Shown here: piece after piece, positions 11,430 through 23,149 of the stretch
How the letters are laid out: the number at the start of each line of letters is the position of its first letter
Numbering within the stretch: position 1 is the stretch's first letter
Assembly (NCBI GenBank): GCA_028753945.1
Contig: JAPNXP010000010.1
Location: forward strand, 5,149,042-5,213,041
DNA from: Hexactinellida sp. DTS-2022
Lineage: Eukaryota > Porifera > Hexactinellida
Direction of reading: 5' to 3'
DNA: 64,000 bases
The notes under the pieces: model-generated
What the model was told of the DNA's origin: nothing
The model's input: only the letters and a program-made list of their open reading frames with translations
The model's database searches: none
Translations under genes and position numbers: made by a program

Positions 11430-11652
11430 CAGTGTATTGTACTTATAAATAGAATAATTAATTATATTTGCTACTAATTCAATTGTAGTAGCTTGGTATG
11501 AATTCATTAAATAACAACCCTCTGGAAATAAGAGGGCATTTCTCATATAAATAGATAGGGCACCCTATAAAGTAGAACCTCGTTTGTACGAACACCAGGG
11601 GACCGTAAAAATGCGTTTTCCGGAATTCGTATTAATGTCCCCAAAGGTGATA

Positions 11653-11792
11653 CAGTAGATGTCGGATATAAGCACACCGGTTATAAGAACACTATGTTGA
11701 AAAACGGTTGCCATATATCCTATATAATTTATGCCGGTTATAAGAACATTAAGTGCAGTTCCCGACGATGTTCTTATAACCGGCATCCACTG
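11653..11792. mobile_element. Small TA-flanked MITE (pogo/mariner-like)
   Basis: It begins CAGTAGATGTCGGATATAAG and ends with the inverted, diverged counterpart, with TA on each side. Related ends occur at 63479-63650. It has no coding capacity. Confidence 0.6.
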
Positions 11793-11909
11793 TAATAGTG
11801 TCAAATACTGTACGGTAGGTAAATATAATGCGGTTTATAGTATAAACAAGTTTACTACGAATAGTGTCATACTAATACTATTAAATTTGAATAATAATAA
11901 TATCACACA

Positions 11910-13124
11910 TTAACTAGAGAATATTACTAGCTGGGTAATTGCACCACTATACACAGTTACTATATTTAGATTATTAGTTAGAGCTATTCCATACAAGTTC
12001 CCTCTGTCCTCTGGTCTCTGTATGGTGTGTAGGAGTGTGCCCTCTTTGGTTAGTATTCTGATATTATGAGTATCCCACTCTCCGTGTATTATGTTTTGAT
12101 GTGCGTCCAAACAGAAGAAGTCAGGATTAAGGACTAATCCCGTATATTCAGGTTGCGTATCGAAAGAGCGTATCATATCCCCTGTGTAGGTTAACACGAG
12201 TATGTATCTACTAGCTAGCACGTACACCTCATCTGGTGTCAGTTTAACGTCTTGCGGGTATCGCATTGTTTGGTGCGTTATGGATCTTAGGTAGTGTAGG
12301 GCGTCATCTAGGACTTGGATTCTGTTGTTGAAACAATCCGCTACGAACACATCTCCGTTGGTAGAGACGGAGAGTCCGCGAGGGCTATTGAACTGTCCCA
12401 CACCAGATCCCTCACTCCCTAGGCTAGCGACGAGACGCATGTCAGCCTCTATTTTGAATCGGAACACAGCGTGTACTCTTCTGTCCGTCACGTACAGGTT
12501 GTCTCGATGGATCGCTATACCCCATGGCTGTCTCATGGCTTGGTTTGTGAAAGTATTTAGGAATTCGCCTGTCTCCGAGAAGATTGAGACTCTACAGGAA
12601 CCAAACCCTTCTGTGACATAAATCAGATTTGTGTTTTGATCAATAGCGACACCATGAGGATACGTGAGCTCTCCAGGATGTCCATACATCCCGACAGCTA
12701 CAATCGGTCTCATTTCTTCATATCGGGGTACAACGGGCACCTCCTCCTCGACTACCTCTCCCACACCTGCGATCACCTGCTCCAGGTGTCCACAGGTGCC
12801 TCGGAACACCACGCGTTTCTCGGGCTGGGGTACCCTCACCTCTGCTAGCTTTTTTTCTATTTTCTCCAGTATTTCTAGCTGGGTCTCTCTCAGTTCGTTC
12901 ATTTGGAGGAGACGCTCGGTTTCGGTTTTCAATGCGATTAATTCTTCTTCTTTTCGCGCGCTCTCTATGGGCCTAACGGCTATTTGGTCGCGTGTGTCGC
13001 GGTATGTGGTTATGAGTGCCACTCGTCGCTGCTGGACACACATAATTATGCGGTCGAATAGTTGGTGTATTTCCAACTCGACAGGGTCTACGGGGTGTAT
13101 TGGGTCAGGGAATCGAACTGCCAT
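11910..13124 (-). CDS. NHL-repeat protein with N-terminal coiled coil
   Basis: A 404-residue intact single-exon frame. Residues about 15-115 are charged and heptad-like (a Glu/Lys/Arg/Leu-rich stretch with LLQMNELRETQLEILEKIEK), predicting a coiled coil. From about residue 145 to the end run five to six NHL blades, seen as YPHGVAIDQNTNLIYVTE, QPWGIAIHRDNLYVTD, FNSPRGLSVSTNGDVFVAD plus NNRIQVLD, and YPQDVKLTPDEVYVLA. The layout is that of TRIM-NHL proteins lacking RING and B-box, so it is more likely a binding or scaffold protein than a ubiquitin ligase. Lineage-expanded NHL genes of this type are what I recall from sponges. A TATA-like ATAAGAT lies about 90 nt upstream on the minus strand. 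No signal peptide or membrane segment is visible. The binding partner is unknown. Confidence 0.88.
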   Translation of the reverse strand: MAVRFPDPIHPVDPVELEIHQLFDRIIMCVQQRRVALITTYRDTRDQIAVRPIESARKEEELIALKTETERLLQMNELRETQLEILEKIEKKLAEVRVPQPEKRVVFRGTCGHLEQVIAGVGEVVEEEVPVVPRYEEMRPIVAVGMYGHPGELTYPHGVAIDQNTNLIYVTEGFGSCRVSIFSETGEFLNTFTNQAMRQPWGIAIHRDNLYVTDRRVHAVFRFKIEADMRLVASLGSEGSGVGQFNSPRGLSVSTNGDVFVADCFNNRIQVLDDALHYLRSITHQTMRYPQDVKLTPDEVYVLASRYILVLTYTGDMIRSFDTQPEYTGLVLNPDFFCLDAHQNIIHGEWDTHNIRILTKEGTLLHTIQRPEDRGNLYGIALTNNLNIVTVYSGAITQLVIFSS

Positions 13125-13925
13125 TTTGTTATTATTTGCTAGTTAGCTAGTTTGTGCTATGGAAGGAAAGTAGTTTGTTAGTAGAATGCTGTAGAGAATG
13201 TGTCTCGTATCTTATAGCAGAGCTAGGTGGTGGAACTGAGTGGAATGTGGCATCTGTTTGTGTGCCGCCTCTTCTGATGCACATGGTGACTCCATCCAGT
13301 CAGGAATGTAGTGAAAGGAAATACTTTCATTTCAGAACTTTTGATATTATATTTCATAGTTTCAAAAATAACTGAACTTCGAGTTAATTGAGTAGTTACG
13401 TATAACGTATTAGTTCCTATTATAGTTCCTATTAGCTGGCATTGTTTGTATTTACATGATGGCAGTTGGCCGCTATGGGACAAAGTAACCGGTACTAACG
13501 TGTCCCATGGATCGACTCTCAAATCTAAATTTGTTCCAATTACGATACCATAGTGGTTATTGAAAGTGAACACCTCCAAGAAATGAACAACTCCACAATA
13601 TGAACATTTTTTCTCGGTCCTATATTTTCCCATTGCTTAAGACACACGTTATGATAAATCATGAAAAGTGAACACCTCTCAAAAGTAAACGTTTTGGCTG
13701 GTCCCCAGGGTGTTCACTTTCTAGAGGTTTTACTGTACTTTACTTTTAGATCCAAAATTCCAAGTCCCAATACACCTATAAATTTAACGTATAAAATGCT
13801 ATGGTATTAACCAATTTCATTTGTATTGAAATGACTTTGAAGGAACTGTAATAGTGTTCGTATTAACAGGAATTTAGTATTAACCGTGTTCGTATTAACG
13901 AGGTTCTACTGTATAGATCAGTCAT

Positions 13926-14186
13926 CAGTGGTTCTTAACCTTTTTTATGTCATTTCCCCTTTTGGCCTGTTCACTCTACCCGATTTCCCCCTTCATTTGT
14001 AGTATAAGGAATAAAGTAGCCTTGAAATTACAAATTATTAGCTCTCTGGCGATAACTGCTTCTTGGCCACCAGTGGATCAATGTTAGGAGGTATTATTTT
14101 ATTTTGGTTTTATTATTATTATTAATTTTGTCTAAATTGATTTCCCCCTTATATTCCCGAAATTTCCCCCCGGTTAAGAACTACTG
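13926..14186. mobile_element. hAT-like MITE
   Basis: The left end is CAGTGGTTCTTAACC and the right end, inverted, is CAGTAGTTCTTAACCGG; such ends are typical of hAT (Charlie-like) MITEs. The 261-bp interior is T-rich and non-coding. No clean 8-bp target duplication is visible. Confidence 0.6.
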
Positions 14187-14228
14187 TATAGATGCTACGG
14201 TAGATGTTGACACTTGGAACATGTCATC

Positions 14229-14958
14229 ATCTACCGGGGTAGACGTTTGTATTAACTTCATTTTCAATTAGAAAATTCTAGTTTGGCTTCTTGATTTTCA
14301 GTAGATGTGATTTGTGTTAACATAAATTACAATAATTAATTAAGAGTTCTAATTTAATACTAGTATTACTAAACACTTATGAATAATTAATTAATACTAT
14401 TTACTAAACACTTATGCATGATCCTAAGTCTAAGCAGCAAGCATGATCGAAATTTATTTTAGAGGATTTTGGGAACTTTGACGGCGGTTCAATCTGAATT
14501 TTCGGGTTTCTAATCCCATCATATGACACGAGGCGTTCTTTTATGAATGTATTTAGTGTGAAATGATTGCCATAGATAAGTGTATGACCTATGTGTCTGA
14601 AAGTTAAGATATCGTGTCCATGCTCGTTTTATATAGGGATCAATGAATTTCTCATTTACTTGCACGTTTCCTGCTTCAATAAATAGTAAAGGACAAAGTT
14701 GAGGAAATTTACTTGACACTCTTTCACAATATATATCTTTCCTTTGGCATAATTTGCACTTTATCGGGATCAGTTTAGACTCGATAGTTGTCTGAAAATT
14801 TGTAAAAAGAATAGAGAAATAGTTGATGCGTTCTTTTGATGGTAAACAGATCTGAGAAATTGGAACACTTAACATCTACCGCGGTAGATGTTGTATTCAA
14901 CTTGACTTCCAATTTTATAATTATCGTATGGCTTCTTGATTTTAAGTGGAGTCAACAA
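14229..14958 (-). other. Unknown 118-residue frame between two direct repeats
   Basis: A minus-strand frame (14519-14875) has coding-like features: LIPIKCKLCQRKDIYC with a C-x2-C pair, then SKFPQLCPLLFIEAG. It is weakly reminiscent of the finger region of ubiquitin-specific proteases, but too little is present to assign. It is flanked by direct repeats of about 85 bp (14229-14312 and 14872-14958), each beginning with an almost perfect palindrome ACATCTACCGCGGTAGATGT. This may be a remnant of a transposable element with long direct ends. Function not assigned. Confidence 0.3.
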
Positions 14959-15047
14959 ATAGATATACGTATAATATTAAATTATTAATATTATAGTTTT
15001 ATATAATTTCACGTCTTCTTATTGTATGTCTGACAATCGGTTATGCC

Positions 15048-15413
15048 CAGTGGCGGCGTAGCTCGGCGCCACTGGTTGGCACAGATTGGGAGCAGCCTAC
15101 CTCGGAAGGGGCATTCTAACATTAATGCCCCACCTGACGTGGGGCTTGAGGTGGGGTACAGGCAGTGGTGTTTTGCCAAAAAAAGAAGTGGGGGGCGCTC
15201 CCTTTTCAAATTTAGCATTTTCTTAGAAAACATAGGTGAAAACGGCCCCCAATAATCAATCTATAGATAACTGATAGGAAGGAGCGCCCCCCTGGGATAA
15301 AAGCGCCCCCCCCCTAGCGAAATTAGTGGGGGGGGGCGCCCCCCCGAGCCCCCCCCCCCCAAAAACATCACTGGGTACAGGCCTAACCTGGCCCCACCCT
15401 CCCGACGCCCCTG
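15048..15413. mobile_element. hAT-like MITE hosting a second hAT MITE
   Basis: The ends are CAGTGGCGGCG and, inverted, CAGGGGCGTCG. Flanking 8-mers are GTTATGCC (15040-15047) and TTTATGCC (15414-15421), a 7-of-8 match consistent with an aged hAT duplication. A younger element (15163-15373) sits inside it. Confidence 0.65.
15163..15373. mobile_element. hAT-type MITE, GC-tract family
   Basis: A 211-bp element with ends CAGTGGTGTTTT and, inverted, CAGTGATGTTTT, and a perfect 8-bp target duplication GGTACAGG (15155-15162 and 15374-15381). The interior has long C and G tracts around an AGCGCCCCCC motif. A second copy at 43314-43506 interrupts the glycine-cleavage H-protein gene. Confidence 0.88.
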
Positions 15414-17551
15414 TTTATGCCCACAGATGAGCACGATTGGCAGTTTGTGAATTCGCTTCCAACTGAAGAATGGTAGATTGAACAAGACTTATCTTCAGAT
15501 AAATGGTCCAAAATAGCCCCAAGTGCACTCAAGTGTTGCAAGATCAAAATTGATCGTTATGTCATAATTATTTGAGTCTTCCTCGTTAGTATCAGCATAA
15601 TCATTTCGAATTCTAAGTGAGAGGTATTTTCAGTAAAAATTCGACCAAATTCCTCTGCAAAGTTTATAGTGCCTTCGTTGTCGTTTAAATACTGTATTTT
15701 CAATTCCGGAAGGACTAAATTGAGATATTCTACTGAATACATTGAAGGATGATGTGAAGTAGGAATATCGAAATCTCGGAGCCCCCGAGGTGGATCTCGA
15801 CCAGAGAGAACCTTATTTATAAGGACTGTTATTTAGAACTGTGAGCAGTGATGTATTTTTCATGTATGATACTCTGTCTAACAGTTTAGCCCAGTTGGAT
15901 TGTCCTTTCTATAATAAACTTTGAAGAATATTCTCTACACGATTATTTGCATTTTCCACAGAACTTTGGGATTGCGGCTCCCTAGGTTTTCCATGTATTA
16001 TTTTGGTTGATGGTCACAGCGTATAGCATTGTCGCTCTGTAGTATATTTGGTGCACCAAGTGTGTAAAAGATATTAACTAATTATTTGTAATTCTTTTGC
16101 ACACTTTTGTTTTAAGGCCTTTAATTCTACTACCTACTTGGTAAAATGATCCTGGTAATTTAGAATTCACTTGGTAGGATGGGTAGGGATAGGGTTAATG
16201 CTTCATTCGCTGATCTTGAACAGTTTTGTGTTAGTTGGGGAGGTTGATACAAGGGCGTTTACATGTGTAACACCTGACCTGTAGTATTGATAACTTTCTA
16301 ACTCTGATTAACCTCCATCTTTACCAATTACAAAGACTTCTGAAGTGGCTGGAAACAGCGGAAAAAGATGACTTAAGGAAAATTCTAGCTATTATTCACA
16401 CGATGAAGTTTGATTCGCTACACTTTTGGTTAGCAAGGAAAATGAGTGTAGAATGTGAAAATAATGAACTTAATTTCTTTGGGTGAGAATACAACATTGT
16501 TAACGCACTAGTTAGTGTTGGATTAAGCATCCAGGAATATGAACAGTGTATTATACAGCAATTTGTAAATACGCTCTTAATCCTGGTCTGAACCAATTTT
16601 CCATGCGCCTAAATCACAAATTAATGTTACGGTATCTAGGAGAGGTTCCAAATTTTCGCGCTCCTAAATTCAAATTTTCCAAAAATCATGCTCCAAAAGG
16701 AGCGTCTCGCGCTCCTGGATAATTCCTTGAATAATTTAACTTGTCCCAAGTGCCAACATCTACCGTAGTATAGATAACTAGCCGGGTACCCGCACTTCGC
16801 CGCGGTATTCAAATTCACGGGATTCAATTGTTGTTTTCTTTCATACACAATTGACCCATTGAATTATAGACCAATAAAACTCGAGTCAGAATAATGTCAA
16901 AACTCTGCAATATACATATGGTAAATTGCAAATTATGCATTCTTTTGACTTTAAAATATCATATTTGGATTCCTCATACACTAAAACCTAGATTCCACGT
17001 TTGAAATGTTTTTCTAGCAGCACTGTGAACTTTTGATAATTACCATCGAAATGTATGGGAAGGTGCCAAAAATCACATATTTTGAGTTAACTTCGCGAGG
17101 AATGTAAATATCTCTTAAAAGCTCCTTATTCAGGGTGGTGGTGTAACTCCTAGATGGCATACAAATTTTGGTTCAGATCTGTTGTGAACTCTCGGAGGAG
17201 ATGTGAGGACAGACAGACAGACAAACCTACTACTTTATATAGAAGCTTGCTTATATCTAGACGGTCTATAAAAGCCCATACAAACTTAGCTATAAATCAA
17301 TAGACTAAAAGCCACTGCCGTCTATGGGTAATACTATTTAAGTCGAGTCTATTGAGATGCTATATGCTATTAAGTTCATAGGATTACTGTAGACAGTTGA
17401 GAGAGTGTATTATTCATTAATTTCAGAAATAAGAATACCTGAATATATGATTCTGAAATCCTGGCTATGCCTTAATACTATTCAGTTGTATTATCCCGTT
17501 TATAGGAGATTCTATTTGATAATTACTATGTAAACTATGTAATATTAAGGT
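15414..17551. other. Intergenic stretch
   Basis: No convincing gene. The segment around 16800-17240 (ending with a GACAGACAGACAGAC run near 17210) recurs inverted beside the CTGT microsatellite at 36.3 kb, and its beginning resembles the stretch at 22150-22220. It is repeat-derived intergenic DNA. Confidence 0.4.
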
Positions 17552-18162
17552 GTCCCAAAAAATCGAATTTTTGAAATGTTTATGGGGGACCCCCTAGGAA
17601 GTTTCTATGTGTCATAAAATGATTGTGGAAAAAATTTCAGGTATTTATGAACCGATTTAGGGGTCCCGCAATGGCTTCGTAAATTTTATTTTTACACCTG
17701 TTTTTTGACAGATTCAAAATTTAATTTTTTCGTAGAAACTTGCTTTAAAAGGCTAACCTGGGTAAATCGACCATGCAGATTTCAGATTTACCATCAGAAA
17801 TTTGTTATTTTGTGTACATTCATTTAATCTATTAATAAAATACATTGAATTACAAAAATATTTTACTTCTCGAAAAGAATATATAAATTGTACAGATAAC
17901 AAATTTCTGATGATAAATCTGAAATCTGCATGGTCGATTCACCCAGGTTAGCCTTTTAAAGCAAGTTTCTACCAAAAAATTAAATTTTGAATCTGTCAAA
18001 AAACAGGTGTAAAAATATAATTTACGAAGCCATTGCGGGACCCCTAAATCAGTTCATAAATACCTGAAATTTTTTCCACAATCATTTTATGACACATAAA
18101 AACTTCCTAGGGGGTCCCCCATAAATATTTCTAAAATTCGATTTTTTTGGGACACCCTAGGC
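17552..18162. mobile_element. Inverted-repeat element with about 270-bp arms
   Basis: The left arm starts AGGTGTCCCAAAAAATCGAA and the right arm is its inverted counterpart, ending TTTTTTGGGACACCCTA. The arms are nearly identical over about 270 bp around a spacer of roughly 50 bp. The termini resemble Tc1/mariner-type MITEs. A single arm is found at 11155-11429 and a fragment at 22610-22722. Confidence 0.75.
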
Positions 18163-19725
18163 CACTGTCTATGGATAGTCTTCTCTAAACAAACGGAGTA
18201 AAGTAAACAGAACCTACAGCTAGACATAGTATTTACATTTTAAAGTAAATAATATACAATAGTACAACATAACAATCGAATAATAAGTAATTATTGTTAC
18301 CTGTTGTTTGTTGTGGTAATATCTCCAACTAGTTGGGTACGGAATTTAAGGTGTGTGCCTCCACATTTCCTCCAAATGATGATATATTCGGAGTTATGAC
18401 AAGAACAATCATTCACAGTGGATTTCATATTAACTATTAGTGGCAGATGATAGATTTAAGTTAAGAGCTACGGTATATTTCGTTGTTATAGTTGGCCTCC
18501 TGGTTTTTGATGCGGCGCCTGTGCCATTAAAAGTACTGTAATGTCTCAAATAGGATAGGAGTTATAAGGGTTTATGTAATGATGTGCAGGGCCGTCGAGA
18601 GCGCGAGCGGGCCCCGGGTCAAAATTTTGGGTTCGGGCCCCCTCTGATATTTTTTTCCGTTATCGTGAAGTGAATAAACTAAACGCAAACTATCGCATTC
18701 GTATTATATATATTTTAATTATTAAATAAATTAAATCCTATTTACTCATATTTTTAGGAATTTTCAAATAACCTTTAGCTATATAGCTATAGAGTTTATG
18801 ATATACAATTTATTTTGGCACCAGATTTATGTTAATAAGAGGACATCACAGTTTGTGACTTATTGTTCTAAACAGTGAAAGAAACAAAAAGGTTGTTAGC
18901 CAGGTTATCATCCAGGCGTGCGCGACGCGCCTCTAGCAGGCCCGTAGCACGACAACATTTATTGGTGCGGCACAGTGACGTAACCATATTTATTATAAAC
19001 ATACATGAATCTTTTCTTCTTTATACGCGCTTAGACTCTATGTTTTTAGTTACTCCACTAAGGGAAATTCATAAATTCAATAATACTAATAAAATTTTAT
19101 AGTCTTTATTGAAGAGTAGCAAGAGTTGCTACTTGGAAAAGAATCTACGTAATGGTTACAAATACGATATTATAATAATGGTTACGAACAGTTTGGCGGT
19201 GGCAGCAGCACGCAGTTGTGTTTACCAATACCATTATGCCGCTCCTATAGTTGTCGGTGACTTAAATGTGTTCCCGAATATTTGTGTGGTCACTAAAATT
19301 ATTGGTGCGGCCATGGCCGCACCTGCCGCACCTGCTCCTACGGCCCTGTCTAGGCGCTTAATTTTGAAAGAAAAATTTTTAGGTGCTCGAAAATCGAGAG
19401 GTGCTACCATAGCGTTATACAAATTGAGTATTTTAGGCGCTTGTGAGCGAGCTCAAACTTAATCTAGGCGCGGAGAAAGATTTTCCTGGGTAAAAGCCTG
19501 TGTTAGCCTATTTACGCGTGGCTGTCGTTTGGATCGGATCCCGTACCTGAGTTAGTTATGGAAAATTATATAACTGTTACAAAGTAAGTCAGGACCGGGT
19601 TTCTAGGAAGGATTAAATAACCAAGGTATTACTCTACCCAGCGATGTCTGTATTTACCTTGACTTGTCTACCTAATAGAGCCTATAAAGCCCATGTATAC
19701 CTTCACAGACAGAATTTCTCGGGCC
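18163..19725. other. Intergenic, transposon debris
   Basis: It contains a 60-bp block shared with 3750-3808 (at 18290-18350), a GC-rich hAT-like end CAGGGCCGTCG near 18589, and a related inverted end near 19340-19350. No reliable gene is visible. Confidence 0.4.
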
Positions 19726-19731
19726 CCACTT

Positions 19732-22058
19732 TTCGTGACAGGACTTTTCGCTACAAGACATTTCGTGACGGACACTTCGTGACAAGACATTTCGTGACAT
19801 GGACTTTTCGTGACAGGACATTTTGTGACACGGACTTTTCGTGACTGGACATTTCGTGATAAATTAATTAACATAAATTATATAATTTCAATAAACCCGT
19901 ATGAAAAGCAATTTTGGTAGTTGATCAGTATTTGTATCGGCCTAAATGAGACAAGTTTTGTTATTAATTTGTTAACTCTATACATATTCAATTGTCACCC
20001 ACAAGCAATAAGTGACTAAAGGTGTTAATTAAAAACTACGTATATTCAATTATAGTTAGTGGTAGAGAAATCATATAAATTGAGTATTGTTTGAATAAAG
20101 TATTAAAACTCATTACTTTTTGAAAATTATTACGAATACTCTACAATGAGCTACAATTTACCTTCTTCAAATTACACTTCTGACGATGAGTATGATATCG
20201 ATATTCATACATCTCCATTTCATGAAATTCCTGAGAGTCAAACATCTTTCAGTCCAACTGTATCCACTCAGTTTACACATCCTACCACATCGACTCAGTT
20301 ATTAGTAACTGAAACATCAAAAGGTGGATTGTGTCTCCAGGTAGATGGATATTGTTATACAAAACACAGGATGACACGATGTTACCCAGTGGCACTGTAT
20401 TCAGAGAGGTATTTGCAAGGCTAGAATACACACTAAAGAAAACCTAGTTATTTCTAAAATGAATGAACATAGTCATGAAAGTAACTCAAATGTATTCGAA
20501 AACTATCGAATTAAGGCAAGAATTAAGCGTAAAGCTTCAGAGACGCAGGAAGGTACACATGCTATAATTACTTCTTCAATCAATCAATTGAACGAGGAGG
20601 CTGCAGTTCATTTGCCTAAGATAGACACCCTGAAGAGAACAATTGTAAGAAGTCGTAAGAAGTCTAACAACGTTCCCCCAGAGCCGACATCACTTACAAG
20701 TCTGGAGCTTTCAGAATTTTACAAAATAACGGATAAAGGTGATCGTTTTCTACTTCACGATTCTGGATTTGAAAGTGAAAATCAACGAATATTGATTTTT
20801 GGGACTAGAAAGAACCTGGATATGCTATCTACATCAAGTGTATGGCTTGCAGATGGCACTTTCAAAACAGTACCTGGGTTATTTTATCAACTCTACGTAA
20901 TACACGCATTGAAAGGAGGTCAGGATCTTTTTAAAATGGTCATCTTCTGCCCAGTTTATTTGTCCTATTACCAAACAAGTCAGAAGAAACATATAGTCGA
21001 ATGTGGACTAAAGTTATCGATTTTTGTCCAGACGCCTGTCCAACCCATCTAATTGTTGATTTTGAAAAGGCCGCAATCAATGCATTTTCTGCTCATTTCC
21101 AAATACTCACGTTAAAGGATGTTTTTTCCACTTATGTCAGAATGTATGGCGAAAAATTCAGCAATTTGGTTTAGCGACAAGGTATAGAACAAGATACAGA
21201 ATTTGCAATCTAAGTTAGGATGTTACCTTCGCTAGCCTTCGCCACTCCAACTGATATTCCGGAACTTTTCAATCAACTATTCATAGATTTGCCACCTGAA
21301 GCTTATGATTTAGCTCTCTATTTTGAATCAACTTATATTGGTAGGCACACAGCAAATTCCGCCCTAATGTCACCACCATTGTTCCCATTACAGATGTGGA
21401 ATCAGCATTTCATGGTGCAAAATGGTTTACCCCGCACTACAAATGCTGTGGAAGCATGGCATCGTTCATTTGGATGTAATATTTCATGTCACCACCCATC
21501 AATTTGGGAATTCCTCGAAAATTGAAGAAAGAGAAGGGCCTAGTTGAGGTTAAACAGATATTTTGCATTACAGGAAGGAAGCCTTCGAAACGCATGTGTT
21601 ACGACAACAGGGAGGGTGCGTTGGAGAATTTAATTGATGGTTATTTAACAAGGCCCAAAGAGGAGTTTTTGAGAGGGATAGCTTATCACTTCACATTTAG
21701 TGATTAATATAATGCATTTTATTTATATCCTGCTTAGTTTTTTCATTCATATTTTCTTTCACATAACAAATATAGAACTGCTTATCTTAACCAATAACAT
21801 TTATCAAATGGCTATTCTTGAGTTCTATTAATATTGCATAAGAAAAAGACTTAACAAATTCATTATATAAATATTTATTGTCCTACTGATCAACTACCAA
21901 AATTGCTTTTCATACGGGTTATTGAAATTATATAATTTATGTTAATTAATTGTCACGAAATGTCTTGTCACGAAAAGTCCATGTCACGAAATGTCTTGTC
22001 ACGAAATGTCCGTCACGAAATGTCTTGTAGCGAAAAGTCCTGTCACGAAAAGTCTGTA
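19732..22058 (+). mobile_element. Complete MULE with long tandem-motif inverted ends
   Basis: The left terminus (about 19732-19930) and right terminus (about 21890-22058) are inverted copies of each other. The outer about 130 bp consist of repeated CTTTTCGTGACAGGA / CATTTCGTGACAAGA motifs; the inner about 65 bp are a unique block ending ATTGATCAACTACC-like. Between them lies the FLYWCH-MULE pseudogene. Long TIRs are typical of Mutator-like elements. I could not find a clear 9-bp target duplication. Confidence 0.85.
20146..21707 (+). pseudogene. FLYWCH-zinc-finger MULE transposase (copy 2), frameshifted
   Basis: An acidic, Ser/Thr-rich leader is followed by a FLYWCH-type finger (GGLCLQVDGYCY, then in another frame QWHCIQRGICKARI, and NEHSHES) and a MULE core: LADGTFKTVP (first Asp), LIVDFEKAAINAF (second Asp, third frame), GCFFHLCQNVWRKIQQFGL, and TTNAVEAWHRSFG (Glu). 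It ends RPKEEFLRGIAYHF. At least three frameshifts (about 20380, about 20945 and about 21130-21215) break it. The core is closer to intact than in copy 1, and both terminal arrays survive, so it is the best reference for this family in the window. Confidence 0.85.
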
Positions 22059-22609
22059 TCCCAGGGAATATATATTATATTATGGGACTATTGACAACTC
22101 AAAGGAAGCTCAAATTTTTTATTGGTTGAAATTATGACTGTTTTAGGGACAGTTAATTGTTGTTTTCTTTGATACACAATTGACTCATTTAATTAGACCA
22201 ATAAACTCGAGTCATGGATATTGCGAGAACTCTGCAATCTGGTTGGTCATGGTCAGTACAATCGAAAAGTGTGGAAAATGCTTAAGGTAAATTGCAAAAT
22301 ATGCATTGGGAGGGGGTCACTGAATATCTATTATTTGCTATAACTTATAAGGGATTAACAAGGTTGGGAATCGCTGTCATAAGGTTTTCACTCAGTGATA
22401 CGTATTTATCTTTAGCGTTTAAAATTTAGATTGGAGTCACCTCGGGACCAAGTTGCTTTGACTCTGATTAAGCGTAGAAATAATCAATTAACAGAATACA
22501 TTTTAAGACAAAATCTAATTCGGTCCTATAAATCCTGTGAGATTTTGACCCGATTAAGCGAAGAAATCTATTAACCGGTGGTTCTATTAATAGATTAAAT
22601 GAATGTACA

Positions 22610-22722
22610 CAAGATAACAAATTTTCTCAAATTTCTTTCCACAATCATTTTATGACACATAGAAACTTCCTAGGGGGTCCCCCATAAACATTTCTAAAAT
22701 TCGATTTTTTGGGACACCTTAA
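22610..22722 (+). repeat. Fragment of the GGTGTCCC-ended repeat
   Basis: Matches the distal about 110 bp of the arm seen at 11155-11429 and 17870-18162, including TCCTAGGGGGTCCCCCATAA and the GGGACACC end. Confidence 0.7.
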
Positions 22723-22876
22723 TAGACACGTATGATTTAATGTCTCTATCAATTGTCAAGTGTGTTTTATAGAATGCTTATCTGAGACTAATTTAATTGG
22801 TTGAGAGTAAATTCACCCTGAAAACCTATGTAATTCACCCCCCTATATTTTATGCAATACTATCTAGTATCAGTTA

Positions 22877-23149
22877 CAGTGGCGTATCCAGGATTATCGT
22901 GAGGGGGTGCTTTGGAGCGAGCTTAGCGAGCGATGGTAAGGGGGGATCTGGGAGGCAAGAACCCCAGAATTTTTTTTGGATCTTAGACGCTCAAATATCG
23001 ATGTACAGCTATTCTTGTCACATAGTAGGAGGAGTTAATATTGTGCAGTTGTACCAAATTATAAATAACAACATATCCCTTTTGGAAACCAGTTATGAGG
23101 GGGGTGTTTAAACACCCAAATTCCCCCCCCCCCCCTGGATACGGCACTG
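22877..23149. mobile_element. hAT-like MITE with CAGTGGCGTATCCAGG ends
   Basis: Left end CAGTGGCGTATCCAGG; right end, inverted, CAGTGCCGTATCCAGG. A 5-bp direct repeat AGTTA flanks it (22872-22876 and 23150-23154); the 8-bp duplication expected for hAT is not perfect. The interior is rich in G and C tracts. Confidence 0.65.

Noticed and set aside
12325-13146. Plus-strand open frames opposite the NHL gene
   Set aside because: They lie antisense to a 404-residue frame with clear NHL blades and show no motifs of their own.
13223-13633. 136-residue minus-strand frame with a C-x2-C pair
   Set aside because: It runs through repeat-derived sequence with GTGAACACCTC-type repeated motifs; composition and lack of motif conservation argue against a gene.
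15009-15485. Proline/glycine-rich frames over C and G tracts
   Set aside because: They fall inside two nested hAT MITEs and reflect homopolymer tracts.
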